Assembly: GCA_008711295.1 (NCBI GenBank)
Contig: VUYV01000008.1
Span: 3,555,390-3,619,389, forward strand
DNA length: 64,000 bases
Direction: 5' to 3'
From: Anarhynchus alexandrinus
Taxonomy: Eukaryota > Chordata > Aves > Charadriiformes > Charadriidae
Positions 23,800-35,600 of the stretch are shown piece after piece (positions within the stretch are counted from its first letter, which is position 1; every line of letters starts with the position of its first letter). A program made the position numbers and the translations under genes. Under the pieces are notes generated by a model. That model made no database searches. It was not told where the DNA came from and was given only the letters and a program-made list of their open reading frames with translations.

Positions 23800-25602
23800 A
23801 TGGTTAAAAGAAGTTTACTAGGCAGAGTGTTTACCCTTTGTTTGGTATACGTCCCTAGTATTAATCAAGACACCTTCCTTGGCAGTTTTATTTTTGTCTT
23901 GCCTTCTTCTGAAAATCTCACTAGTGAGGGAGATTTAAACCTTACCTTAAATTTTCCAGTTGATATTTCAGATACTAGAAGTAGGGAATTTTATTCATCA
24001 GGTCCATTCCTGACACAAAATTTTTCCCAGCCAGGTGTCTTGGCTGAACAAGTGCTGCTCTCTCTAAAAATTTATTTGTTTTATTCACATAACCATTTGT
24101 TGCTCACAGCAGTTTATTATATATCACTATCTGGTTCCTCACAGGATTCTCTTACTCAGACATATAGAGGCCAAATGACATGGTCTGTCTCTCTTTCTGC
24201 CTTGACAACACAAACAGACTGTCTGGTTAGTCAGAGGCATAGAAAATGTGAACTGAACAATTTTCTTTTCAACTCATTTCTAGCACTGGAGGTTGAAACC
24301 AGCAAAAACCAGATATGTTTCCATAATGGCACATTACCTAGCAGCTCATTATATGGGATTTATAAGTTTGTATTGAAGAGAAAGTTAATTGGGAAAACTT
24401 CAGGGATTGAAAGGGAAGAAAAAGCAGAATGCAGATTTCTTATCTCTGAAATAAAAAATCTTGAGGGGTATAAAAATGTAGGTGTAAAGAAAATGTTGTA
24501 TAAGCTTCTATTCCTAGGATGTCTACTACACGCTCTAGTGTTAGAAAACATAGTGTGTATTTTACATCAATGCAGACAAAAGTACAGCAAGAGAGAGAAG
24601 AAAAGACATGCTGTTACAGTGTGTAAGGTAAGAAGTCAAAGAGAAAACCATATTATAATAGCTACTAGAAAACAAAACAGAAAAATACATTACCTTCTGA
24701 GGACTCACATCAGAGAATCTAAACTCCAAGTTAAAGCTCAGCATCTGAAGGTACTCAAGGGTACCAAATCAAGTAAAGGAGCCAACCCAGAGAAGCTCCC
24801 GATCAAGTTGCATAAAGCACTAAAAGATCCCTTTCTCCCAAAATTAACCGATCTTATATGTTATTTTCTGGACTTCAAACCTTTAGCAGATACTCTGAAG
24901 GAAACTGATAATATTGCTTTCAAGACTGGAAAAGATAAAGGTGGTTTTTCATCACACAGGGACATGCCACTGTTAAATACAGAGTTTAGGACATTTGTAG
25001 CAGTACTGATGACTACATTAGGATCAGTATTACCTAAAGTACTTTGCATAGCCTCAGTGAAAATTAGTCAGAGACAACTACGTTTTTTAGATAACTTCCA
25101 TATATTAATCATGAGACATTCAGACTTAATAATGCTAAAGTTTGGTACACTATTTTCATTGAAGAAGGAAAAGGCTTGTGGTCATCTTAAGTGGAAATTC
25201 AGGAAGGAAAAATTAGTAGATGATGTAAGAAATAAATGGACTGAAGTTGTACTCTATAAACTCCTAGAACACTCTCAGCTTTCTAGACAGACATGGAATA
25301 GTTATTCACTGTTACCAATCTTGTTTGCACTATTAGGGAAACAATTTGTACAAAAAGTGAGGATGAATAAACTAAAACCATGTTTAAATGCAAACAAGTT
25401 GATTTATGAAACGATGTTATCTCTGAAGGAAATCCTATTAGCAATTCAGAGTGCTTCAAACCCATTGCATTTGAGAACATTTCAGTTTCTAAAATTAATT
25501 ATTTCAGTTCACAAGCTTTGTGAATTTGACATTCAGGTCAAAATGAGATCAGGCTGCAAATTCATTTTAAGGTGGTCAAATGCCACAGAAAGTACAGGGT
25601 AG
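23800..25602 (+). CDS. unrecognised uninterrupted 600-codon ORF
   Basis: The frame is open from the TAA at 23782 to the TAG at 25600-25602. The first ATG (23800) has G at -3 and +4, a good initiation context. At this base composition stops should appear about every 15 codons, so 600 stop-free codons are not chance. In the first 120 codons I count G in about 22% of first positions but about 13% of second and third positions, a coding-like bias. The product is Leu/Lys/Ser-rich and very basic. Residues 1-20 (M-V-K-R, then a hydrophobic run) could be a signal peptide. N-glycosylation sequons fall at N39, N47, N74 and N176. A hydrophobic segment at about 232-256 is followed by a strongly basic stretch, so a type I membrane protein is possible. 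I see no reverse transcriptase, integrase, transposase or envelope signature. I do not recognise the family. It could be a lineage-specific gene, a recently dead gene or a coding exon of a larger gene. Confidence 0.6.
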   Translation: MVKRSLLGRVFTLCLVYVPSINQDTFLGSFIFVLPSSENLTSEGDLNLTLNFPVDISDTRSREFYSSGPFLTQNFSQPGVLAEQVLLSLKIYLFYSHNHLLLTAVYYISLSGSSQDSLTQTYRGQMTWSVSLSALTTQTDCLVSQRHRKCELNNFLFNSFLALEVETSKNQICFHNGTLPSSSLYGIYKFVLKRKLIGKTSGIEREEKAECRFLISEIKNLEGYKNVGVKKMLYKLLFLGCLLHALVLENIVCILHQCRQKYSKREKKRHAVTVCKVRSQRENHIIIATRKQNRKIHYLLRTHIRESKLQVKAQHLKVLKGTKSSKGANPEKLPIKLHKALKDPFLPKLTDLICYFLDFKPLADTLKETDNIAFKTGKDKGGFSSHRDMPLLNTEFRTFVAVLMTTLGSVLPKVLCIASVKISQRQLRFLDNFHILIMRHSDLIMLKFGTLFSLKKEKACGHLKWKFRKEKLVDDVRNKWTEVVLYKLLEHSQLSRQTWNSYSLLPILFALLGKQFVQKVRMNKLKPCLNANKLIYETMLSLKEILLAIQSASNPLHLRTFQFLKLIISVHKLCEFDIQVKMRSGCKFILRWSNATESTG

Positions 25603-25621
25603 CCAACATTATGTATAATTT

Positions 25622-25627
25622 AATAAA
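25622..25627 (+). terminator. AATAAA polyadenylation signal
   Basis: A canonical hexamer starts 20 bases after the stop codon of the 600-codon frame. It is the first one beyond the ORF on the + strand; others at 24450 and 25231 lie inside the frame. It could end a transcript of the ORF, of NRG4, or of both. Confidence 0.5.
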
Positions 25628-25684
25628 ATAGTATAACAGTCTCTAGCAATGCTTGCTTACAAATTAAGCAAGTAGTCCTGTGAG

Positions 25685-25690
25685 CAATAA
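25685..25690 (+). terminator. second AATAAA polyadenylation signal
   Basis: GAGCAATAAAGC lies 58 bases beyond the first signal and is followed by a GT-richer stretch (about 25725-25745). It is an alternative 3' end for the same + strand transcript. Confidence 0.45.
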
Positions 25691-28600
25691 AGCTAAGGAA
25701 ACACCGGTTCCAGTGGATCAGATCTTGTGGATGGAGTCACTGGAGTCTAAAAAAGCATCATGTATACGCAGGGATGAGTAATAAGATCTCTCTTCTCCGC
25801 TTGACTCCCATTTTCATGACACATAAGATCTCATGTCTTTAAAATTACCCCTCCACCAGTTGAAAGGTTGTGGCGGGAAGAAAAGGGGAAAAGACTAATT
25901 TCCTAGGAACCTCCACTAATACGATTACACAAAAATTTATTATAGTGTTATGGCAAAAATTCTTTTACACCTGAGGATCATGTTTTCCTTCCAGAATATT
26001 GTAGTAAAGGTCTCTCCATAATACATTGCAAAAACCTTTTGATCACTTGCAGAACGAAATGCCAGCCATTAGCAGGAAATCTCTTTATAGACCTAAACAA
26101 GAGGTTGCTTATATGTTACTCAGTATATAATTTTTTTTCATTAGTAGCCCAAACAAACACTGGGGCAAAGTACAATGAAAGGAGAAATGGCTGTTTAAAG
26201 AAATACTAAGTGGGAAGACTAGCGGGAAGTCCGTTTGGTAGCACTTGCCATTTTAAAGGTACCTTCAATGTTGTGCAACCCTTTCACAATTTACTGCACT
26301 AAAAAAAAAATCTTTTCCTCCTGGCATTGCGTTGTTAAAGAGCAGTAGAGGGGCTCTGGTAATACGACTCAGTTCTTTGAAAAGGGAAAGCAGAGAAGAA
26401 ATAGGAGAGAGAACTTGCCACAAGAGAAATGGTGTCTGTGCCGTTGCTTTCTGTTGTGAGCATGCTGACTAGGTGCTACCAAACTGACCAGAGTCCAGGC
26501 AGAAAGGGAAAGCAGCGAGCTTACCTAAAAGGCTCTAAAATCCTGTTAGGTGTTCAGCAAATTCTGTATCAGGAGATACATACCTAGAAGGGACTGCTCA
26601 GGAAGAGGGACAGCTTTAGCCAAAGGTAGTTATGGATTTAACATGGGACACGCAACTCTTCTACATTAAAAAATCAAAACAAAGCCCCCTCAATTATGTT
26701 CCTTTGGTATTTAACATCCTTTCAGATTTAAAGGACATCAAGCTATTTCCAGTAAAAACTGAAAAGACTGTGGGTTAGTTTGGGTAAGAGTTTTCACTTG
26801 TACTATGACCATATTCAAAGTCAGGGATATTAATGAAGACGTATTTGTGTAAGTTTGGGAAAAAAAGTGGAACTAAACTGTGTTATGATTCTCTGGCAAC
26901 ATTATTTAGATTACCAGGATGTATGTGTTGACTGTACCTCTCCCAGATATAATGCCTTTTGTTGACATCTATATACTTAAATGAAGAGATGGAGTATTCC
27001 CGTATCTCAGATTATATGGAATAATCAAAAGAATCCAGACATAAATTACGTGCTTTTTGTGGTTAAGATCAGTGAAAAAGTTTAAAAAAACAAAACCTTT
27101 TTCATGATTGTATGTAAAATTATCTGCTTGTGCTTATCCAAAGTCTGTTCTTGCTTTTCTTGTGATTGTAACCTGTTCAACATAATCTGTATGTAATGTG
27201 AGAGAGCAATTTGCAAAGTATCAAATACAAATTTTTGTGAAATACCGATAGGCAGGTTGCCAGTCAGTTCCATGTTTGGGACTGATACTCCACAAAACCT
27301 TTCACCACAATTTATTTCTATAGCTAGCTAAGGGCATGTAAACAGAACCTGCAGCTGTAAAACCTGAAATAGTAAATATTGCTGTTTTCATCCCCTAAAT
27401 TAAAATTAAAACCAATTTCTAACACTTCTAAATGCATCTCTGTGTCAGTTTGTGTAACATTTAAACATTCTTTTTCAGTGTACATTAAAAGACTGTTTTC
27501 AGGTAATCCTCTCAATGTAAGTAATGCTATTTTGACTACAACTTTTGTACAGGCAAATGATGGGCTGTAAAAATGTAGCTGAGCATTCTCCCGTGGCGTT
27601 TTTTAACAGGGGTCTGTAATTTGAATCTATGTTGTACATTTTCCATCACAGAATTTGCTGCTTTTTCAAACTATTCAGTCATTTTCACCAGTTCTGGAGG
27701 TTCTAGGAGAGTTCTTGTTTTGAGGGGATTAGTGTTTGCTCTCACTGTTGCCATACTAACAACTCAGCTAAGACGGGCTTATTTAAAAAAAACCTGTTTC
27801 TAACTCTTATAGCTGTGAAAATTTATCTTGAAAAGGTGACATAACTGCCACTGATTCAGTGATGTGAATCACTCTGAAACATTTATTTTGAGAAGTTTGT
27901 GCTACCTGCTAATCTCAGGGAGCACCTAGCTGTGAAATGTAATGATGGCAATTTAGAAATTGTTTTTTAAAAGCATTTAGAAGCACAAATCCCATTGATT
28001 TAGGAATAAATTTTTTGCCCCTAAATTATCAAAGTTCTTTAAAAAAATTCCAATTAGCCATTTGTCTGCTAATAATTCTAACATAAGTATCCAGGTAACA
28101 TCATTTCCAAATAATCCAAACCTACCTGACGCCCTTTCCAGTTTTTCACTGTAGCTGTATGTTGTCCATTTAGAAAAATACCCTACATTGTTACGAAGTG
28201 CTGGTAGGCGTAAAGTAATCGGCACAAGGGTCCTACAATGTTTGAATTTGTATTTGACCTAAAACTGTGGTAGAGGACCAAAGCACACCACCACCACCAC
28301 CCCCAGCTCAGTTTGCCTTGCTGCATGCCTTTGAGCCTGTAGTTCAGGAGACACATTGCCAGACAGAACACCGTCAAGGCTCATCCCAAACCCCTCCGCA
28401 ACAACAGCCTCTTCTGGAGCCTGTCTGGCTGAGAAATGGCCTCAGGAACAGGTAAAATTTCAAGTAAGAAATTCAATAATTAAAGTCTAATGTTTATCTT
28501 ACCTGCTTTTGTGTGCACAAAATACAACTGCTTTATTAAGACAGAATGTATTTTAGAGATCCACCACAGAATCATACAGTAAAAAAAATAAATCTTCCCC

Positions 28601-31600
28601 ACAATACAATCACGAAAAATAATCAGTGGGGGAAATAATTATTTTCTTAATGTTTGCAGAGTGCTCAGAGATTATAATATAAAAGACCCTACAAAAGACA
28701 ATTTAAATTTACGTTTACTATCTTTGTAACTTCTAACTATGCAAACTTCCAGACCTCAAACATTATTTTCCTGTATCATTCCATTGAGTAAAACAGAAGT
28801 TGGCATCTGAATGGCAAATGCTTTTTAACTTGTTCTCTCATTTGGCCAGACATTAGGGGTTCAGAAAACTTGGGTCGATACCAGTTAGTGTATTATATGA
28901 AAGCAGATGGACACCACTACAGTTACTTCTAGCAGTAGTTCTCCATTTTCAGAAAGACAAAAGTGAATGAGGGGTAATGACACCGAGTGAATTTTGAGGT
29001 AGACCTTTAACTAAAAATTAATTAAGAATTGTATGTACCTACTTGTTTTTTCAGAATTCAGTCTGAGGTTTAACATTCTTATCAGCCTTCTCTGCTGCAT
29101 GCTGAATATCAACGTTTGGCTGCATCATTTATGTATGTTAGTTCACTGTTCCCTGCCAAGGGGGCATGATTCAGTATGACTCGTTCATCTGTTAAATAAA
29201 ATAAGGCTTGTTCCAATATTAACTTGGGCCAAAACAAATCTGACACAGAGAGTAACAAAACCCAAGTTCACTATCTTTGCACTTTTCTGCAGTTTCTAAC
29301 TGAAATTGCTTTCTGGCAGCAGTTATGACAATTTAGCGTAATTTGGCTCTTCTTTATCAAACTATTCCCAGTTTCTTACAACTGCATGTTAGAGAAACAT
29401 CCTATAATGAGTGGATTTTTGGATTTGTAATTCTAAAATAAAAAATATAGTAATAGTTTTATGTTTGGCAATTGCTGTTTGTGGTTGTGCAAATACAAGG
29501 TTATACATCGCACTGCTTGCCTATTATTTCTTGTACTTTTGAAACCTGCAGTTCGCTTAATTGAAAAATGAATTAAGAAAAAATGTGCAACGAAACATTA
29601 CTCATATTCAAAACACGGGGATAAAAGAATGTCTTTTACCTTTCGTTAGCAAAACCATCCCTCCTCCCTGCAGGTCTTGTGACTTTGAAGGTTTTCTTTT
29701 TTTCTTAACAAAACTAAAATCCAGTTGTGGTCACTTAGGGATTATAGTCTCTTGCTGGAACCATATTACCATCAGCACTGTAACTACAGATAATTATCTT
29801 TAGAGCAGTCCTGCTGAATATTCATTTAACTAACTTTGTCCACTTTAAAACCCCATGGTTATTTTTTAAGTGACAGAGGTATAAATTGCTGCAATCCAAA
29901 ACTTTGTATCCTTTAAGAACAAGCTCTGCCTTGTGGTAGGTGCACCTTTTAAGCAAATATATTTTGGTTTCACTCAGGAGTTGTTGTGGTTGAAGAGCAA
30001 ATGACAGGGTGGAGGCAAAATGAGTTTGCATCGCAAAACACTTTAATCACAGATGTTGCAATTTGATCCATTACACCACTTCCCTGTCACTTGGAAGGCA
30101 GGATGCACTCTGGGAGAGACAGCGTAGTGGTTCAGCCATGCAGTGTGTGGTTCAGGGGTCCCCTGGGCTCATCCCCGCTCCCTGCGGTTGGAGAGATGAT
30201 CCTGGACTCTGGTGCAGGCTCTTGGGGTTCCCCCCACCATCTTTTCTGTACTATGTTTACCTCTTAAGTGTCCACAGCTACAGGACTGGGCTGCTACCGG
30301 ACCTCACTGATGGTTAGCCACTTCAAACCACACTCACTTCCTGTTTTGCGCCATCCTTGGCGCTCACCGTCTGCTTCTCTGGACACTTCTGGACATGTTT
30401 GCACTGTTGTTCAGGACACGTGGTTGATCATACTTCACCTACTTCTACTACATCAAAAAGTTAAAGTTCATGGCCTTATGCTAGCAGCGATGCTGCCTAG
30501 CCCTAACTCCTGCCAACAGCTACAGGAATCCTGTCAGTGTTACAGAACTGAAACATTTTCTTTACCTCCTGTTAAACATGTAGCTTATGCAGACAGAAAG
30601 GGCCAAACATGACCTTCCGGTTATGCTGAGAAAACATGTAACTGCCTCCCACCCAGAGGATTCTCTTAAAATTCAAGCATACTCCATTTCCAAACACCTT
30701 TCATTCTAAACACAGCAACTAACCATTTTCCAAGTTGCAGCCACACCTACTAACCTCCTATCCCTAGGAAGCCACTGGGAGTTTACAGCTCATCCTCTGT
30801 CTTCTAATTGAAAAAAATCCAAAAGCACATCATCAACAGCCACCAGCAAGTGCTGTCTGTGCTCAGGACCCACTAAAACCAACAGTTAACTCTCAGGACA
30901 GATATGCCTCTACCTTAGCTCGTTAGGCCAAGTTCAGGAAAAGTTTTAACCAGACATGGGCAAAAAGTTGCCAGCTCTAGTCTTGGTTATATATACTGTT
31001 ATTTTGTTGTACAACATTACATAAATACAATTACTTTGTTGCACAACAGCTAAGTATTTTCTTTTTACTACACTGAAACAGGCCAACTGCCTGATTTGGT
31101 GTGGCGAAATGGTGCAAAATTCATCTTAATTTCTTGTCATTCTATTACTAAGTGAAAATAAAAGAGAGGAAAGAATTTAAAAGTGAGCAAATATATTATT
31201 AGCTATACTGAGACTGCTGAATTTACTTACTTGAACTTAGCAATACTGCATTCCAGCTGCAGCGATCAAACCAGGTGACTGATGTAAAAGCATGGGAAAA
31301 CATGCAAAAGCACAAGTCTTGTTTAAAGGCTCTAAATAAATAGAACACAGTCAGATCTTGCATGCCCCACAATTTCAAATTAAAAAGCAAAAAACTTTTT
31401 AAAGGAACTTAAAGATACAAGGTAGTCCTAATCTTCGACACTCTAGATAATCTAAAGTTTTATAATAGAAAGCATCACGCTACTAGAGAATCTAAAAGAA
31501 AAGGCAACCAGCACGTTTTGAGCATGTAAACTTAAATACACAAAGACTGAAATTGCTGGTACACACAAGTAACAGCTATTATTCTAAACCAGATATTTAA

Positions 31601-31700
31601 AACAACTGAAATTCAGTTCAAGATGGTGAGCCAAATTGAGCTTGTAACTGGACAACACCTCTTTAAATCAGAGCTTTTTCTCCAAGAATAGAAGGCAAGG
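25691..31700. other. intergenic region between convergent units
   Basis: 6 kb of AT-rich DNA between the + strand poly(A) signals and the 3' end of FBXO22. Two GC-richer patches stand out, at about 28270-28452 (a CCA repeat, then a Pro/Gln-rich open frame ending at a GT donor-like site) and about 30090-30440. A pair of TTGTTGyACAAC repeats lies at about 31008-31051. No recognisable gene, RNA gene or intact mobile element is seen. Confidence 0.5.
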
Positions 31701-31720
31701 TGCTTTTACATATTCTCCTC

Positions 31721-31726
31721 TTTATT
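31721..31726 (-). terminator. FBXO22: FBXO22 polyadenylation signal
   Basis: TTTATT on the + strand is AATAAA on the - strand. It is the first such hexamer downstream of the FBXO22 stop and implies a 3' UTR of about 550 bases (about 31700-32258). Confidence 0.7.
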
Positions 31727-32258
31727 CAATAAGCACTTTGTTGTTTTTCTCTAAAGATTTTCATTCATTTTATCTAGTAAAACCATTCAGTTCTGTAAAT
31801 AGGGCTCAAGTCCGGGCAGCTTGTGCATCTCTCAAAAAAAAATCCAGGAAATGGTGGATTTTATGCATCAGTGTTTCAGTATGCATCAGTAGTTTTTCTA
31901 GACTGTTTTACATACACAAATAGAGCACATCGAACTACTGTTTCTTTCTACATGTCGATATTTGGACTCCGCCATTTGTGCAAACCATTCTTATTTTGGA
32001 AGAAAGAGACTTTCTTCAATTGCAGAACTCCATCAAATATCATTTACCTGCAATTCTGATGTGTACAGGGGACTACACAAAATGCAAAGCTTTCTCGCAG
32101 CTATGATATTAAACTCTATTCCAACTACAAGATCCAATAATATTACCAAAATGATGTTTATGTTTTGGAAAGGGCTCTGATTACAAGATGTCCGCTCTTC
32201 CAGACTTCTCAGCTTTCTGGAATGAAACAAACAGCTCACTGAAGCATTAAAAACACAT

Positions 32259-32688
32259 TTACACTTGGTTTGCTTTAGCTGAACCAAGATGAATGAGAGT
32301 CATAACGGTAGTATAACCGTGAAGCAGGTCATCCTTTATGTCGTTACATTCTCTTAATACGAAATTCCCAGTAACTATTCGATCACATCCTATTTCCCCA
32401 TGTCCGAAAAAGCCAAAGAGAGGAACGTTTGGAAAAAACTTCCTAAATGCATCTGCTTCCATATTCCTTTTGGTTTTATAATGCCGATATCCTCTGCCAA
32501 CGCAGGCAAACATGAAGCCAATGGTGTTATGCTCGGGGATGTTTGCTGCTTTGAGACGCTGCATGGCGGCTTCTGCTGTCCTCTCATCAGCCACGTCCTG
32601 GTCTAACAAAACAGTGGCACTCTGGATCTGGGGACCACTGAAAGCCAGCCCAACCACGCCACAGGCATCGCCAGGCTGGGCATTGTTA
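32259..32688 (-). CDS. FBXO22: FBXO22 exon 7 (last coding exon)
   Basis: The acceptor TTGCCTTTCAG lies just above 32688 and the TAA stop is at 32261-32259. The exon encodes the C-terminal 142 residues, including G-V-V-G-L-A-F-S-G and [10 protein letters not shown], and ends L-G-S-A-K-A-N-Q-V. Confidence 0.97.
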
Positions 32689-35600
32689 CTGAAAGGCAAC
32701 AGGCACCGAGTTAGAGAATGTTCCAGAGAGACCACGTCCGACCCGAATAAACTTCTGCGGTGGCAGAAGTAGGTTTCGAAGCAGACCAACATTCTAGTGA
32801 TTTATAAAGCCACCATACTTAAAAAACAAACCAAAGCCTTCAAATTTTAGCAACCTTTTTTTTTTTTTCTCTTTAGCAACCTTTCACAAGGAAAAACTTT
32901 TACATCCATTACCAGGGATTAAGTGTAAGCCTACCTTTCAAATATACGCCAAATTCAGCAGTTTGTGTATGAATTCCAACTAAACTATTAGTTAAAATTT
33001 AGGCAAGCAAAGATACTCAGCATTTACAAATCAAACCAGGGCAGTAGCCAGTAACAGCTTCAGAGTCGTGTTGCTTTAAGTCTCCTTGGCTGACCAAGTA
33101 CTTACCTACTTACGCTTTATTAACAATAATTTAATATGGTCAGCTCTCTTATCTGAAGTAATGGTGCAGCTCGCATACATCAGATGCAACAAAAATGTTG
33201 GTATTGCTACGGAGTCCAGACCTACACTGGCATGAGAGGAGTCGGTGGCAATGCCTGCACTGCACTCCCCAGTATAGGAGCTCCAGTGAGGCCGCCCCAG
33301 CATGTGCCAGTCAGATGGCACAAAGGGCTCTCTCTGTGCAGCAGAGCAGCTGGAGCCCAAATCTGCCCTGCAGGGATCCTGGCGGAGGGAAGGGGTTTAA
33401 GCTGGATGAGATCTAGCCTGGTCCCGTGAGCGCCATGTCCTTCAGCCATTATGCGTGCTCCTGGGCCACAGTCTCCTGTTCGCATGTTCAGCTACTGCTC
33501 TGTAGTGTGAACCAAACCGAGGTTGATATAGAAACAAAATGCTCACAGAAATGGTCTCTGTCACAATGAGTGATAATTTATCTGCAAGCCAAAGAGCAAA
33601 CACAGACTGCAATAAACACACATAAGGTATCTGAAGCTGGAAATCTCCTTCGCAGTGGGTTTCTCCTAGCTGGGTTTCCTGAATCCAATTTGTAACACAG
33701 TCATAAAAAGCTTTCCGTTTTTCTGGCTAGATCCCAGGGTACCAGTTGGACTTTATTCTCTTAAAAAAGAAATCTATCATTTTACTACGGTTAATGGGCA
33801 TTTCTAATATGACATAACTAAAAGACTATGGCTTCTGCACTGTTTCTCCCATTTTAAATCTTCTTTACAATTTACCTTGAAAAAGATACCTACTTCTCAG
33901 AGGTCAGTGACGTAAAGCTCTCCACTTGTCCCCCAGCCAGGATGATACTTTTCTCATTCAAAGGATTGACTATTTGATGAAGAAACCGAGTTGCTCCAGA
34001 CTTCCAGGAGTTGTAGCCAAACAGAAGAACCACCCGGAGATCCGGGTTATTCTTCAGACCTACAAACAAAATCACAAACACCAATGCTCTTATTTTTAAA
34101 TCCTGACCCCTGAAGTCCAACCATCCTAGTCTCTCCTCAAATAATACATCACACCTTTAGTAATGGCTTTCCATTGCTGCAACTGGGAAAATGACACAAG
34201 TTACCCAGGCATCCAGTGGCTGGGCTGCATTCCCCATTTGAGTGAGAATTTCCGAAAAGCAGCTAGCAAGGAAAAGACGACTACTACACCTGCTTCCTCC
34301 AGCTTTCAAGTTCTTTAGCAGAGCATTTGCGTTTTACCACAGCCTCTGAAGGCAGAGCTCTTTAATTTTAGTTAGCACCCTTAATCATCCTTAATTCATT
34401 CAGACAGGAACTGAGCGTATAGGTTATTCAACATAAACCACAATGCAGTGAATAACTTTACCTGAAAATTAAATACATTACATACATCAGCCAGTTGCTT
34501 ATCCCAAGGCAGAAACTCCCAGAAGACTTGAGAAACCCTCACTATATCACTCTTCATAAATTATCTACCCTGCTGAGGACACAATGCGAGGAATGTAAAC
34601 TGTATTTATTGAAATATGCTGTCTCCTGTTCTACCTTTCCTTGCTACAATGCCTGACTTAGGATCTAAATGCAAAATTATTCTGGAGAAGAGGAGAAGCA
34701 GCTCCTCCCCACTCGTTTCTAAACTGTAGTGACGGGAATCATTCCCAATGGCACAAACTCATTTATCGTTATTTTTAACCAATTAGAGGTTGGTCAAAAC
34801 CTAACAGCTCCCTCTGAACAGCTCCACTTGGAACATAACTGAGGTAATCTGAGATCAATACTCATGATAACTTAATCCTAATACTCCAGAGAATGGGAAG
34901 AACAGAGATGCATAATTACCAGCTGCAACCCTGGAAAGCCACAGAGTGCTCTAGGAATGGAATTAGCACAGAAGCTGTTGCTTCCACACTGGCATCTTAA
35001 AGAGCAATACAACACTGCACAAAAGCCCAAACAAAGGGGAGAACAAGGACATACCTGCTTCAGCAAATTTACTTTCATCAAAGACCCTGTTCTTCAAGTC
35101 TTTTGAAAAATGGAACGTATGAATTTTCACCCCATCGATTTTGGGAAACAACAGAGCAAACCCAGCTTCGCCCTCTTCAATTTCTTGAGGCTGATTGCTG
35201 CCTGAACCCATAGGGGTAACTACAAAGATACAAAACCAGACATCTCGCATTCAGTGCCTCTAATACTTTTGTCTACACTGTAACACAGATTAAAAAAGGC
35301 AGAAAAGCTTAAACGATGTAAAACGTGATGTTCATTTCCATAACAATGTATCTAATTGACAACTGGTGTGATTTTTTTGTTATTGTTGTTATGTTCGTAA
35401 GATGAAGCATGTAGGAGTCCTGCTGGCTATAGATCACACTGAAGTCACTTTGGACAAGGAGACATGGACATATTTGGATGTTTCCACCTAGCCACACCAA
35501 ATATGAATCTGCTGGAAAACAAGCACTGTGCAATACAGCTCTCAAGCCTTCCTGCGAACTTCTGCAGGCATGCAAACATACTCAGATGTTTAAGGTGTTA

